Shown piece after piece: positions 33,672-45,060 of a stretch of 64,000 bases of DNA; within the stretch, counting starts at the first letter, position 1, and every line of letters begins with the position of its first letter. Source of the stretch: Cordia subcordata (lineage: Eukaryota > Streptophyta > Magnoliopsida > Boraginales > Cordiaceae). The notes beneath the pieces were generated by a model. The model saw only the letters and a program-made list of their open reading frames with translations, did no database searches and was not told the origin of the DNA. The stretch is from NCBI GenBank assembly GCA_028554755.1, contig JAPTOF010000032.1:1-64000 (forward strand). Reading direction: 5' to 3'. The position numbers were made by a program, and so were the translations under genes.

Positions 33672-34480
33672 GTTGCATATAGAGTCAATTATTTCTTTGT
33701 TGATCATTGTGTTGGCTTTTGTGATTGACTCTATTGATTTATTAAGATGAGAGACATTGTGGGGGAATAAATAGAGTGGTTTGAAAACTAAGTCATGGAG
33801 GGGATGCCCTTAAAAGTTGTGGGGAGTGGGAACCTCAAAAGAATAACCCTTGTAGCCACCCCATAGCTTGGTAGGAAAGAGTGTTGAAAAAGGGTTATTG
33901 ATGTGAGTGCCTCTTCTTTGATTAGTTCTTGTTGATATGCCTAAGCCTTTCTTTTTCTTCCTTTTTGAGAATTCAATACAATGAAAATGAAAAAAAAAAA
34001 ATGATTGAAAAAAAAAGGAAAAAAGGTGCAAAATTCTATGAATGAAGTGAAAAAGAGAAAAAGCCAAAGGCACCTAAAAGTTAGTGAATAAGTGCATAAG
34101 TGACACAATGTCAACTTAGCACAAGTTATAAATCTTTGTAGACATGTGAATAAGGCTTATAAAAAGCCGTTGTGTCTGTATACTCTCTCTTCTTATCTTT
34201 GAGGCTTGGTGTATGTTAGGGAGGCCATGTCAGTTGAGGAAGCACGAAATATCAATATCCCAAGTGCGTGAGTTAGAATCCTAGGCTTGTGGTGGATTGG
34301 CTACTTGGGAAATTCCCATGAGGAACGAGACCCCTTATGAGTAGAGGGAAGATCCAAAGAGGCTTAGGGATCTCTTCACAATAGGAATGCCCCTTCATGT
34401 TTCTCAAATTAATACTGATAGCGAGTCAGTCCTTTAGGCAATCCATTGTATCAGCTTTAGAAATAAAATTGAAGATTAAG

Positions 34481-34515
34481 CTTGCTTGAGGACAAGTAAG
34501 GAGAAGGTTTAGGGG
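34481..34515 (+). promoter_or_regulatory. C right polypurine tract with hairpin
   Basis: CTTGCTTGAGGACAAGTAAG then GAGAAGGTTTAGGGG, directly before TGTTAATGAG of the LTR. Confidence 0.75.
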
Positions 34516-36222
34516 TGTTAATGAGTTGTGATTTGGTGTGTGTTTGCATCGCCATTTACTTATACTTTAGAGGTGTTGAATGCTTATAATGATGCATTAG
34601 TGTAGTACTTTTGATAGGAATAGGCTTAAGTGTGAATAAATGTGCATATTGAGTTTAAGAGATAAAATGCTACACTAATAGCTTATTTTCAATGATTCAG
34701 GTGATTTTGGGTTAAGATAAAGATTGAACAATGAAAGGTGATGAAGATAGGACATGCACGGGTCTAAGAGAGAAGATCAAGGCGAAATGACGAAAAATTG
34801 GATGAAGGAAGTTAGCCGGACGCTAAGGAAGAATAGTCGGTCGACCGCCACTCGAGAGCCCTTGAAGAAAGCCGGTCGAGTACTCGAGGAGACCGCCTAG
34901 GTCGACCGGCTATGCGCGAATCTATAAATAAAGCCCGATGCGGAGCAGAAAAAAAGGAGAGTTTTTACACACGCTTCACACCTATTCTCACACACACTTA
35001 ACCCTATTCCCTAGCCGCCTCAAACACCCTTTTCACATACTTTTCACGAAGAACCAAGCTTCGTTAGAGGATTCAAACGCTTTGGAATCGAGATTGTTTA
35101 CAAGCTGTGTTCTAAATTCGCTAGGATGAAAGGGGAGTTTCGTTATATCTCTTTCATTCTATTTTCTATTATGTCTGAGTAGGCTAGTATAGGGTGATAA
35201 AGCTTATGTAATGGGTTAATTTTATACTCTTATGATATGGGATATGATGGCTGAATATTTATATATATATATATGTTTTGATTTGTGTTGTTTAATTGGG
35301 TGTTCTTTCATTCATGTCTATGTGGTTGATAGAATACTTAGATGAGTACATATATATATTAATTGAAGTTTGTTTGTTACTAAACATATCTAATCCATGT
35401 TGTACTCATGTCTATGTGTTTATACATGGATGTTATGAAGTGGGTAGTGCTTTTATTCATGTCTATATGCGTATTTGCATGCCTAGTAACAAGCATAATT
35501 TCAATATCACATGTGTATGAATGTTAGTCAAATCCTGCTGTAGTGATCTTAGAATGACGGAATATAATTCAGGGCTAATCTAGGTCGAGTTTCCTTTGGC
35601 TTTAAATCCAGCCAATAGGTTTCGGGATAGATTTAGTCGACCTTAGCAACACTAGGTCTTGGCTTTAAACCCAGCCAACGGTTTAGGTACTAGGGTAGGT
35701 TCATTCTAAGCCACCTAGGAAGTTAGTTAGTCCCTCTTGAGGCCCTAGGTCATAAGGACCACGCCGTAGCTCTAGGAGGCGTCGCCTGAGGACAGACCCA
35801 CACCGAGTCCTAGGGGGAAATCAGGACACTAACTAACAACCTAGTTAAGAGCACTTTTGATAGTTAGCCATCATCCCTTAATCCCATAGCATTTGAGTAT
35901 GGAGTTACCCATTCATAAGTCCAAGTCACCCTAATCCCTTTCCAATTGTTAGTTTCTTCTTAATCAACCTGCGTCCATTTTTGTTTTTATTCATAGTTTA
36001 GTTCTCCTTCATTTACTTAGAGCTCCCGACAATCCAAACCTTCACAAGAAAAAGTACACTTAGTTTAGATCTTTCTTTTTAGCTCTTTTAGGACACCAAG
36101 CATAGGATACATTCACGATATTCACGCCTCCCTGTGGTTCGACACCCGCACTCGTAAACACTGTATTGCACGATCCGTACGCTTGCGGGTCTTTTAAAAC
36201 TTGCACTCGTAAGAAGACATCA
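34516..36222 (+). repeat. C 3' LTR, right arm
   Basis: 1707 bp, TGTTAATGAG to GAAGACATCA. It carries the left 3' LTR's variant at CACCGAGTCC, not the 5' LTR's, so it is the copy of 18908-20629. TATA box at 34923-34930; short TA run at about 35261-35275. One of the three GGTCGACC sites seen in the left copy is altered here. Confidence 0.93.
34839..34930 (+). promoter_or_regulatory. GGTCGACC sites and TATA box of C LTR, right
   Basis: GGTCGACC at 34839-34846 and 34900-34907, a half site GCCGGTCGAG at 34871-34880, and TATAAATA at 34923-34930. The middle palindrome of the left arm reads GAGACCGCC here. Confidence 0.6.
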
Positions 36223-36521
36223 TGGAGGATGTTATAGTTTAGGTTGGCGAGTTTATATACCTAGTAAACTTCATAGTTTTAGATATGAATTATAGACACG
36301 ACTCTAGGCACTTTACATCTGTTCTTCTAAGTCACCTCTTCCATGCCACAACTAATGCAGTTATTCATTGTAAGCCAGGGTTGCTAGAAACTAGGTTTGG
36401 AAATTTAAAGTCGACCATGAAAGTAGCAGAGCGTGAGTAGAGCTAGTGTAGGAGGAGATAAGGAAGAGCAAGATTGTTTCATGATTAAGTGATAGGCTCA
36501 TGTGTTAAATGCCATGTTGAG
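36223..36521 (+). pseudogene. pol: D right protease C-terminal part and linker start
   Basis: Mirror of 18607-18907. Reads VGEFIYLVNFIVLDM, then SHLFHATTNAVIHCKPGLLE, RFGNLKSTMKVAE, and then a frameshift before SRASVGG. It begins immediately after the C LTR, which interrupted it. Confidence 0.78.
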
Positions 36522-38341
36522 GAGACTAATAATGTCTTTTTGAGTGCAAGCTCTAAAGACCTACAAGCGAATAGATCAATGCAGTATAATATGTATGAGA
36601 ATAGTTGTCGAACCATAAAGAGACTGAGTAGTGGAATAGATTCCATGTGTGTGTTCTAGAGAGTGCATAAAGGAAAACCTAAACTAACCATTTTTTTGGA
36701 TTTTTTGATGACCAGGAGCTCTAACTAAAGAAAATAGAACTACACTATGGGAATGGAAAATGAAGAAGCAGACTATCTAGAGAGAACTAAGAAATGGAAG
36801 GTATTAGGCTGGCGTCTACTTGCTAATAGGAGATCTTAGACTTAAATACAATGGGATTACATAAAATGGCTTAATCATTAGTTGCTCTATAACTAGGTTG
36901 CAGTGTCGTAATTTCTCCCTAAGACTCAGTGCGGGTCCCTCCTTACGCAGCGTCTCCTAGAGCTACGGTGTGGTCCTTATGACCTAGGGTCTTAAGAGTG
37001 ACTAACTAGCCTCCTAGATGACCTAAAACGAGCCTACCCTAGTACCTAAATCGTTGGCTGGATTTAAAGATAAAGGAGGCTCAATTTAGACTAGCCTTGA
37101 ATTATGCCTTGTCATACTAGAGTCACTATAGAGAAATTTGACCTATTAATGCTTTCATACATGTTCTAAGCCAAGGTAATCATGAATAAAGGGACCTATT
37201 CAGCTACCACATATAGTTATGCTCAGATTACACCATTGAAAGCTCTTTGGAGCTAACATGTATGCAATATTGAGGTCATATTTACTACTAGGATGCAAAT
37301 ATGCACATAGACATGAATATAAGCATTACCTACTTCACAAGATCTACACATAACACACATAGACATGATTATATAATGGATTAGAGGTGTTTAGTAGCAA
37401 ATAGACTTTAATTTATACATATGCAATTTTCATGGGCATATTATCAAACACCTAGGCATGTATTGAACAATAGCCACTAAAACAAGAAAAACATAGCATA
37501 TGTGTATATGTATATTAACCCATCCCATAATATAAGAGTATAGAATCAACCCATTGCACAAGTATCATAACTCTAAATAAATCTACTCAAACATAATATA
37601 AAATAGGATGAAAGAGAGAATAGAAAGCTCCCTTTCCATCCTAGCAATTCTTGTACAAAATCTTTTAGTAGACTTCAATCCAAGTGTTTAAACCCTCCAA
37701 ATGAGCTTGAATCTTGGAGAAAAGCGTGTGAGTACCTGTGTTGGAAGTGGGTGATGAGAGGAATTAGGATTTCAGAGATAGGTGTGAAAGAATATGACTT
37801 ATTGTTACATAAAATGGCCAAAAGCGGGCTTATATAGCCAATTTTCTGTGACTACCAGAACACTTAACTAGTGCACTGGTACCTAGGGCCTCTATTTCGA
37901 TAGTAGAAGCTTGCTCTCTATTTTTGGCAGAATAGAGAGGGGGTGTGCCGGTACTCTAAAGCCAGTGTTCTGGTAGTGCCTATTTACTCTCTTTTGGCTT
38001 CGTTTTAGCTCAATTTAGCTTTCGGTTGCCTTGGCTTTTGTTCGGAAGCTTCCCAAGATGATTTTCTTCCACATAAAATATCAATTATGCTTCCAATCCT
38101 TGATCAAACTATCTCCGTCTTTGTTGATCTCCAAACAATCTTTAATCTCACCTATAATATCCAAAACAAGCCATTAGTGTAGCATTTACCTCTTAAACTC
38201 AACTATGTACAGTTGTATGCGGTTAAGCCTATATTTAGCATAAGTACTACGCTAATGCATTTATTTAAGCTCAATACATGTCTAAGATATAGACAAATAA
38301 CAATGCAAACACACAAAAAAAAAACACAACACATCAGAGAC
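36522..38341 (-). mobile_element. Solo LTR with GAGAC target duplication, right
   Basis: LTR 36527-38336 on the minus strand, flanked by GAGAC at 36522-36526 and 38337-38341 (the complement of GTCTC in the left arm). The TATA box is at 37829-37836. Preservation of the duplication in both arms confirms that insertion and LTR-LTR recombination came before the inverted duplication. Confidence 0.92.
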
Positions 38342-38975
38342 TATGACATAGAGCGATGAATTAAAAAAGCTTGAGGACATTTTAGCTAGCTTTGACCGAG
38401 AGACCTTTACGTGGGGAAGCATGATCTCTACTTCTAGAGATGATTATTATAAGCATGACGAGTGCTTTGAGATTAATTCTTCTGATCTCTTGATAAGTCC
38501 TTTAAGATTAATTCTTATGATCTTGACATGAGAGGCATAGATTATTCGGTTTGCACACATAGTATTCATCCGAGGATTAAGATGAAAATAGAAGTTTGAT
38601 GGTTAATGCAATGGGATCTTGTATTGAGGAGTGTAATGTGACATATTATCCCTAGCGATGCATTTATTAAAGCATTTGATGAATTATTAGCTAGTATGGA
38701 TTTAGAGACACCTATTGAGGAGAGCTTAATGCCTATTTTTTATTCTAGGCTGATGAGTCCCTTGGAGTTGTAGATTTTGATGTTGAGGTAAATGATTAAT
38801 TTAAGAAGGCTCTTAGAAAAGAGATTGAGGAACCTAAAATTATGATATATGAGGGTTTGGGTATCTTTGATGAATCATTGTTAGAAAACTCTTCTAAACT
38901 CTTCACTAAGGTATTAATTGATAAAGTGAACCATTTCGTGGATGAATATAGTCATCCCTTAGTGAGAGTAAGCCC
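38342..38975 (+). pseudogene. pol: D right linker and replacement region
   Basis: Reads SDELKKLEDILASFDRETF, INSSDLL, GIDYSVCTHSIHPRI, then AFDELLASMDLETPIEESLMPIF, DFDVEVND, FKKALRKEIEEPKIMIYEGL and DESLLENSSKLFTKVLIDKV, with a few stops. The first part is the Athila linker. The second part has no pol domain but repeats the linker signature Asp-Glu-Leu...Ser-Phe/Met-Asp-x-Glu. It is strongly acidic. The RT that should follow SIHPRI is missing. Confidence 0.65.
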
Positions 38976-39476
38976 ATGACCCTTACTTCTCATTCCTCCT
39001 CATTCGAGTCCATTCCTTCATGCTCTCACATTGATTCCATCTCATCCCACCCTACTCTATTAGATGATTCTCTCTGCCTTCCTTTCATTGAGTCTCCCCC
39101 TAGTGAGCACATTTTTATGCCATCCCACCTTAAGCACATAAATGTGGAGCATGTTCATACTTCTCCCATTCTTTATGCTTTATATTCATCATTGACCCAT
39201 GGGTATGGGGTGTGGATAGCCCTTGATCATCTAAAGAAGGCTTTAATATGGTTACTTGCAGAGATAGAGTTTGATGGGTTAGGGTTGGATATAAAAAAGG
39301 GACTTAGAGCTTTAAATTTTCCTATGACCCATGATAGCTTGGAGCCTTCTTTTATATTTGATTTGTTAGGTTTTCCATTTGTTTCTTTTCATGTGTGCTC
39401 AAACAGGATTGTGATGTGCATGATTTGCTTGATTATATATCACGTGACTCTTTTTCTTCTATGTTGTGCTTTATGA
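38976..39476 (+). CDS. Unrecognised ORF of element D (right)
   Basis: 166-codon frame, nearly identical to the left copy (three residue changes: P to S near residue 24, F to L near 52, V to L near 93). Ser/His/Pro-rich N terminus, a central stretch with GLGLDIKKGLRALNFP, and a hydrophobic C-terminal segment of about 20 residues. It is preceded by a stop in a linked frame. It lies between the replacement region and D's 3' region. No family is recognised. It may encode the C-terminal end of an element-specific accessory protein or be the leftover of an env-like frame, but nothing in the sequence decides this. Confidence 0.45.
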   Translation: MTLTSHSSSFESIPSCSHIDSISSHPTLLDDSLCLPFIESPPSEHIFMPSHLKHINVEHVHTSPILYALYSSLTHGYGVWIALDHLKKALIWLLAEIEFDGLGLDIKKGLRALNFPMTHDSLEPSFIFDLLGFPFVSFHVCSNRIVMCMICLIIYHVTLFLLCCAL

Positions 39477-39843
39477 TTAGTATGCTAATCCATGCTTGAG
39501 ACCATAAGTATCATTGGCCCTAACATTATTGCCGGGTAGGGGCATAAAACCAGTGCTTTAAGAAGGCACCATAGATATACCTTGTTCCCTTTAGGATATG
39601 CCTTGTTTATCATTTGCACATGCCAATGCAAGCTTGCATGGCAATGTTACTAATTTTCTATGTGAGTGTTTGTAGCTTTCTGAAAAGAAGGATTAATAGA
39701 TGATTAAATCATTGGCATAAAGAACTTCAAAGATCACAAGGTTATATCTATCCTTTGTCCATTCCTCACCAAATATCTACCCCTTCTCCACCACCCTTAT
39801 GTGCTTTGTGATGCCTATTGACTTGTTGTAAGTCTAGTTCTAT

Positions 39844-39878
39844 TTGCTTGAGGACAAGAAAAGTTTAGGTTTGGGGGT
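39844..39878 (+). promoter_or_regulatory. D right hairpin plus polypurine-like tract
   Basis: TTTGCTTGAGGACAAGAAAA then GTTTAGGTTTGGGGG. Only the upstream one of the two usual modules remains in D. Confidence 0.55.
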
Positions 39879-40244
39879 TTTAAAGTTTGGTTTTCTTCTT
39901 TATGCTTTGTTGAGGATAGATTTGCATTACTTTCCTAAAAAATGGTTAAATTCTTTCTATTTTTTGTGTATATAGGGTTGTTTATCTATTTGTTGATTGG
40001 AGTGTTAGCTTTTGTTTATTAATTTAATTAATTGATAAAGATAAAGCTGTATTATGTGGAATGAATAAAGTGGAGGAAAAACAGGCAATATGAGGAGTTG
40101 CCATTTGAAAGCTAAGGGAAGTAAGTATTTCGAAGAATGCACCTTGTAGCTACCTTATGACTTGGTTGGAACAATTTTTGAAAAAGGGCATTGATATGAG
40201 TGCCCCTTCTTTCATTGGTTCTTTTTAATGTGCCTTAGCCTTTC

Positions 40245-40380
40245 TTTTTCTTTTTCTTTTTGTTGATGTTATGTAATGCAAAAATGTGAAAAAATGCAAA
40301 AAAAATTGGAAAAAGGCAATAATGGTGCATAAAGATGAAAAAGATTGAAAAAGCCAAAAAAATTGGAAACATGCGAAAAA
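40245..40380. other. Patch of dense inter-arm differences (right)
   Basis: Partner of 14750-14885. In this arm the text is A/G-richer (for example TGTGAAAAAATGC where the other arm gives TGTTAAATTATGC), with equal length. Confidence 0.6.
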
Positions 40381-40561
40381 GCCAAAAAGCCAAAAAGGGA
40401 CCAAAAAGTTCATTAAATAAGTTGTTAAGTGTCAACTTAGCACAAGTTTATCATTTTGTTCTTTTGTTGTAATGTGAACAAGGCTTTTACGTCAATTGTG
40501 AGCCATTATTATTGTATCTTCTTTCTCCTTGTATGTTGAGACTTTGTGTATAGTGCGAGGC

Positions 40562-43015
40562 TGATGTACCTTGATTTGCCTGGTATGTTGATGCCATTAG
40601 CTTGCATTTTAGATGGATTCTATAGCTTTCTAAGTACAGCTGCATGGTATTGTGCATTAAAGTTAATAATGCTTGCTTGATAAGGTTTGCATGCTCTAGT
40701 GTTCATTTGAGTCATTTTCAAAGTATAAAGAGTGTTTTAACGTATTCCAAGTCCCCTTGAATGACGAGTGAGTGCCGGGATTAAATTTGAGCAAAATTTA
40801 GGTGCATACGCATGTCTTATGATTCAATTTCATGTTTAGAAAGGTAATTGTGTGCATCTTTGGAGTGCGTGGTTGGTTAATTAATGGACAAGTGTGCGTT
40901 CCTTATGTGAAATCTTTAAGACTTTTGCTTATTTTCTTCTTGTTTTTATTCTAGCCTTTTATTAGTTAGATTATATTATAGCATTAGATTAGACTTTAGA
41001 TATAACTTACTTTAATAGGTTAAGTAATTATTTAGGATAATATAGGTTATTAGTAATGTATAGTAGTTTAATAGCACATTTTATGTATCAGTTCATTAGT
41101 ATATCAACTTATAGTTTATCAGTTTATATAAGTATAATAGTACGGTAATAATATAGTAATTTAGTGTTGGCATTGTTAATATTAGTTTATCATATTTGCA
41201 GTATATTTTATTACTTATTTTGCATGCTTCATACTTGCACATTATAAGCAAAACAGCAGCAACTAATTCCTTCAATCTTTACAATCACAATGCACACCAT
41301 AATTAAGCCATACACGCACAGCTCATTTCCTTTTCAGCCTTGATTCAAATGCAAGCTCTTATCTTTTCTCTACTTTCAGGTTCGAAATCAAAAAGGAGCA
41401 GCAACTTTTGGACTGATTTTTAGCAACAAGAGAGGAGTTCAAATTCAAAAGAAAAAGAAGAAAAAAAGGCCTATACTCCTTGGGATAGGGACTGTTGAGA
41501 TTTTACAGCACATTGTTGGCACCTAAAAGGGACACAGAGCTCGACCAGAATCATCTTTAAAACGAGGGCTACAGCGCTTGTGCAGGGGGGTCAGCAAACT
41601 CGTTCAAAAAAAAGAGAGAGCAACCGCACTTTTGCAGAGAATTCAGCAAGTTCGTCCAAAAAAGAGTGGCTCTATTCCTCTCTCGAACAACATAAAAGAA
41701 GCCCAGCAGCTTGTGTGTTCAGGTTTTGGGCTGGTCAGAGGCATTACAGGTGAAGAGAGCATCCTTTGATGTGCGTCCTTTGCTGTTCTTACTGCTGCAT
41801 GAACAAACACGAAGCTGTGTTTGAACAGCATTCCGTCGACGACGCATGTGAGTTGCAGATAGCAACTAGCGACAATGTTTTCAAATTGCTTCTAGCTGAT
41901 CAGGGACGAGAATGATTATACGTGGCCTATAGAAGAAACTTGCACGAAGCTATGTTTGATTGGCTTTCTGTCGATGACGTTCGTGTATTACAGGTGGCAG
42001 ATTCTAGCCGAAGTTGTTTTGCATGGCTGGAGCGGAAATATTTCATCTGGGTTTGCATTTCCTTGCATTGATGTTTGCTTAATTTCATACGGGTGAATCA
42101 TGCTTGATTTGTAGCACAATTAAACACTTTTCTATTAAGGCTTTGAATGACATTTGCTTAATATTCTTGCACGAAAATGATTTGAAGTTGGGTTTGTTTG
42201 TTAAATGTTTGATCTATATTTTATTAAAAGCAAAAGCTCAAAGTATGCATGATTTGATTCCTTGCTTATGGTTGCCTCGAATAATTTATGAATCTAAAGG
42301 AGTGAAAATATATTAGGAGCAAATGCATGCGAGAGGATTGAACAATTGTTTGAAATCTTGCACTTGAACTACGACACAAACCTTCAACTTTAAACTCAGT
42401 TAAAAAGGTAATTAGCATAGTCTAACCGAGCTTAGAAAGCTGATTCTTAGATTGAAATCTAGTTAATGAATTAACCACTAAGTTAGATTGGCATCAATCT
42501 TCCATAGGAATCTAAAAAATAAACAAGAATCTTGATTAACAATTAGGACCACGCTATACTTTAGGCAGGCCACTTAAGGATAGTTTCGCACCAAGGTTAC
42601 TAGGGTAATTTGTTGATTACTTGATTCCAAGTTTGAAAGACCTAACATATCCATTAAACTCCAATTCAAGCCTTAATAGAAAGTATGAGATTAGGACATA
42701 GTCAAGTATGTGTCACCCTTTTTTTTGTTAATTGTTTAGTCCTTCCAGTTGACTTGAGAAATAGCATTATTTCTTGTTTGATTAGAATTTCTTTGTTAGT
42801 GATTTGTTATCATACTCAGGTAATTTATAGTTTAATTGTAAAAAAAAAAAAAAGAATTCAAGTTGCATTACCAACTTGGGAGCACATTAATTTATAGGGT
42901 TTTAATATGAGTTTAGCCTCCTTGTGGAAATAACGACCCTGTACTTACACATTGCACTACGGACGATCCGTGCACTTGTGGGCATTTTTAGGGTTTATAC
43001 CTCAGAAGACGATCA
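40562..43015 (+). repeat. B-type LTR, right arm (full length)
   Basis: 2454 bp, TGATGTACC to GACGATCA, 6 bp before the tRNA-Asp primer site. It serves as B's 5' LTR. Two shorter copies of its beginning lie at 50278-50657 and 56052-57171. The frames 41578-41769, 42104-42316 and 42685-42897 lie within the LTR and are not convincing genes. Confidence 0.9.
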
Positions 43016-43021
43016 AGTTTT

Positions 43022-43039
43022 TGGTGCCGTTGCCGGGGA
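43022..43039 (+). other. Primer binding site, tRNA-Asp (B right)
   Basis: TGGTGCCGTTGCCGGGGA, one mismatch to the tRNA-Asp 3' end (C to T at position 4). Confidence 0.88.
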
Positions 43040-45060
43040 GGCGTTATGGTTAAAAAAAACCTTTAAATATTTGTGCTTTTTGAGTACGTGTGATCTCTTT
43101 TATTTTATTTTTTAAATTTTTTATTATTATTTTGATCATATTGGCATTACTTTTTGTGTTTTTCCTTTTTATTAGTAGTTTAGGTTATTGTCCATTACTT
43201 CCCTTAGGGTTAGAATCTTTTCGAGTTGTTAGAGGTAGACTTTGAACTCAGAGGAGATGTATGCAAGGTAGGAGATCTCTTAGATTGCCAATCGTTCCCA
43301 TTCATCCTGAGCCACAAAGAATCAACCATCAAGTTAGGAATTTAAAAAAAGAGATGGCTGGAAACAATAATAATCTTGCGCCTCTCAATCCTCCAGTTGG
43401 CAATAACAACCTTCCACCTCAAAATCTTCAAGTAGGGAACAATAATCTCCCTCCATGAGTCCAAGGTCAAGCCGGGCTTGTTCAACTGAAGAACCCATCC
43501 TTAGGCAATATTTTGCTCCTTAACACTTTTGAACCTAACTTAGCCATTAATCTACGGGGTTGGGGAAGCTACCTTGAACCTTCCTTATATGGGAGGTACA
43601 ATGAGATTCCGTTATAGTATGTCACGATTTCATAGAAATTTGCTCCACTTTTAATTTCCCAAACGTGACTCAAGAGCATATTTGACTCAAGCAATTCCTT
43701 TCTCGCTCAAGGATAGAGCCATAGTGGCTCCATTCCTTGTAGCGTGGATCCATCACTTCTGGGATGAACTTCAATCACGATTTTATTAGCGTTTTTCCCT
43801 ATGGCCAAAACTACGATTTAAGAGCGTCCATAATGAATTTTGCTCAAAATGAGTTAAAACCTTTCTATGAAGCATGGGAAAGGTTCAACAAACTCCTACG
43901 ACCGTGCCCTCATCATGGGTTTGGCACCTATGACTTACTTTAATACTTCCTTCAAGGATTGACCGAGTCCCAATCCATGATAGTGAACGCTATGTTTGGG
44001 GGTGGTTTCATTAACTTGAGACCATGTGACGCCTGGGAGAGGCTTAAGACCATAGCTCAGGATTCTTTCCAAAATACTGCAATGGTTAGGTCCACTAAGG
44101 GAATCATAGTGAGGGTTGATGAGATAAGTATGTCTTGATCTTCTTGTTAAAGTTGAGGCTTTGGTGATAAGTTGGATCAATTTATCTCTTTAAGTCTAGT
44201 ACCATCACAAAGCCACAAGGCCACTCATTTAGGGTCTTCGTCTATAGAATCTATAGAAATGTGTGCACTTTGTTCTGGACCTTTGCATGAGACACTATCT
44301 TGTCATATCTAGCTTCTCAATTTCCCGAATTCATCTAGGAGCAACTTTGTGCTGCACAGGGGTATACATGTGAGTATAGCCCCTATTTTAACACTTATAA
44401 TTTGGGGTGAAAGGATAATCCAAAGTTTTCATGGCGTCGAAAAGTCCTCCCAACCACAAGTCCCATTCCAATGGCGACCACGTCTTGACCACTCAAATCC
44501 TCTGGGTTTTTACCATGTTAACCCTTCTAGGTTTCCAAGTGCTTCAGCTAATCAACCTTATGCTACCCAATCTGCTCCTTTTTCATTTGTTCTTGCAGCA
44601 TCCACCCTATCTGTTAACTGCTCTGGTAATGACGGTCGCTTCGATATGTTGTTACAATTGATCTAAAACTAGCAGTAGGCTTTAGCAAATAATTAGCAAC
44701 ACATGGCTAGGATAGACGCACAGTTTGGTCAAATTACTAGCCAGTTAAGCATTAGAGATCCTTGAAAGCTTCCATCCCAACGAGGTTAATCCTAGAAACC
44801 TGATCTCGTCTTTTGTTAACCCTAGTTACCACTGTGCCCAAGCCAAAGTCACAACTTTGAGAAGTAGCCGGGTAATTGATAATAACATGGGAGTTGAATA
44901 TGCAGTCCGGTGCCTTTGAATTCTTTAGTTGCTAAAGATACCAGTTTTGGAAAGAAAAAGAACTCTCTTGGTGAATGTGCTAAGAGTAGTTCTTGTTGGG
45001 ATGGGAAAGCAGGCCATTGGTACTATTGAACCCATGTCTAAAGCCTCATATCCTCAAGCA
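43040..45060 (+). pseudogene. gag: B right gag, degenerate
   Basis: A likely gag start is the ATG at 43354 (MAGNNNNLAPLNPP), after a 315-bp leader. The N terminus contains VGNNNLPP twice with a spacer (QNLQ). The capsid part shows FINLRPCDAWERLKTIAQDS (about 44000-44070), and one CCHC knuckle CALCSGPLHETLSC is at 44262-44303. The 3' part reads FYHVNPSRFPSASANQPYA (44349-44666). Frames are broken in many places, shared largely with the left arm. Without a conserved catalytic motif the call rests on position and knuckle. Confidence 0.78.
44262..44303 (+). other. CCHC zinc knuckle of B gag
   Basis: C-x2-C-x4-H-x4-C in an open local frame. Same spacing as in element C. Confidence 0.82.

Larger units (their letters stand above)
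33101..34480 (+). other. C right copy, 3' untranslated region
   Basis: Contains the post-pol element (33105-33160), the upstream hairpin/polypurine-like module (33535-33572), the 17-bp tandem pair (33638-33671) and an A-rich run (about 33985-34025). Frame 33115-33366 has no known product and is rich in Phe/Leu by virtue of T-rich sequence. No env-like frame is visible. Confidence 0.75.
39477..40561 (+). other. D right copy, 3' untranslated region (truncated)
   Basis: Homologous to C's region after integrase (CACATGCCAATGCAAG, GTGAGTGTTTGT, the hairpin/polypurine-like module at 39844-39878, AAAGGGCATTGATATGAGTG). The text stops at 40561, where the B LTR begins, so D's own polypurine tract and LTR are lost or lie elsewhere. 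Confidence 0.75.

Noticed and set aside
33810..34073. Phe/Lys-rich frames in C's 3' region (also 21069-21314)
   Set aside because: Composition follows from poly-A/poly-T runs. The two copies differ in length through the homopolymer, so no coding constraint is evident.
40225..40435. Phe-rich minus-strand frames resembling membrane proteins
   Set aside because: They come from tandem-like AAAAAGCC repeats read in reverse and lie in D's 3' region.
41578..41831. Overlapping frames on both strands within the B LTR, rich in charged residues
   Set aside because: They lie in the LTR, overlap each other in opposite directions, and have no start context or known domain.
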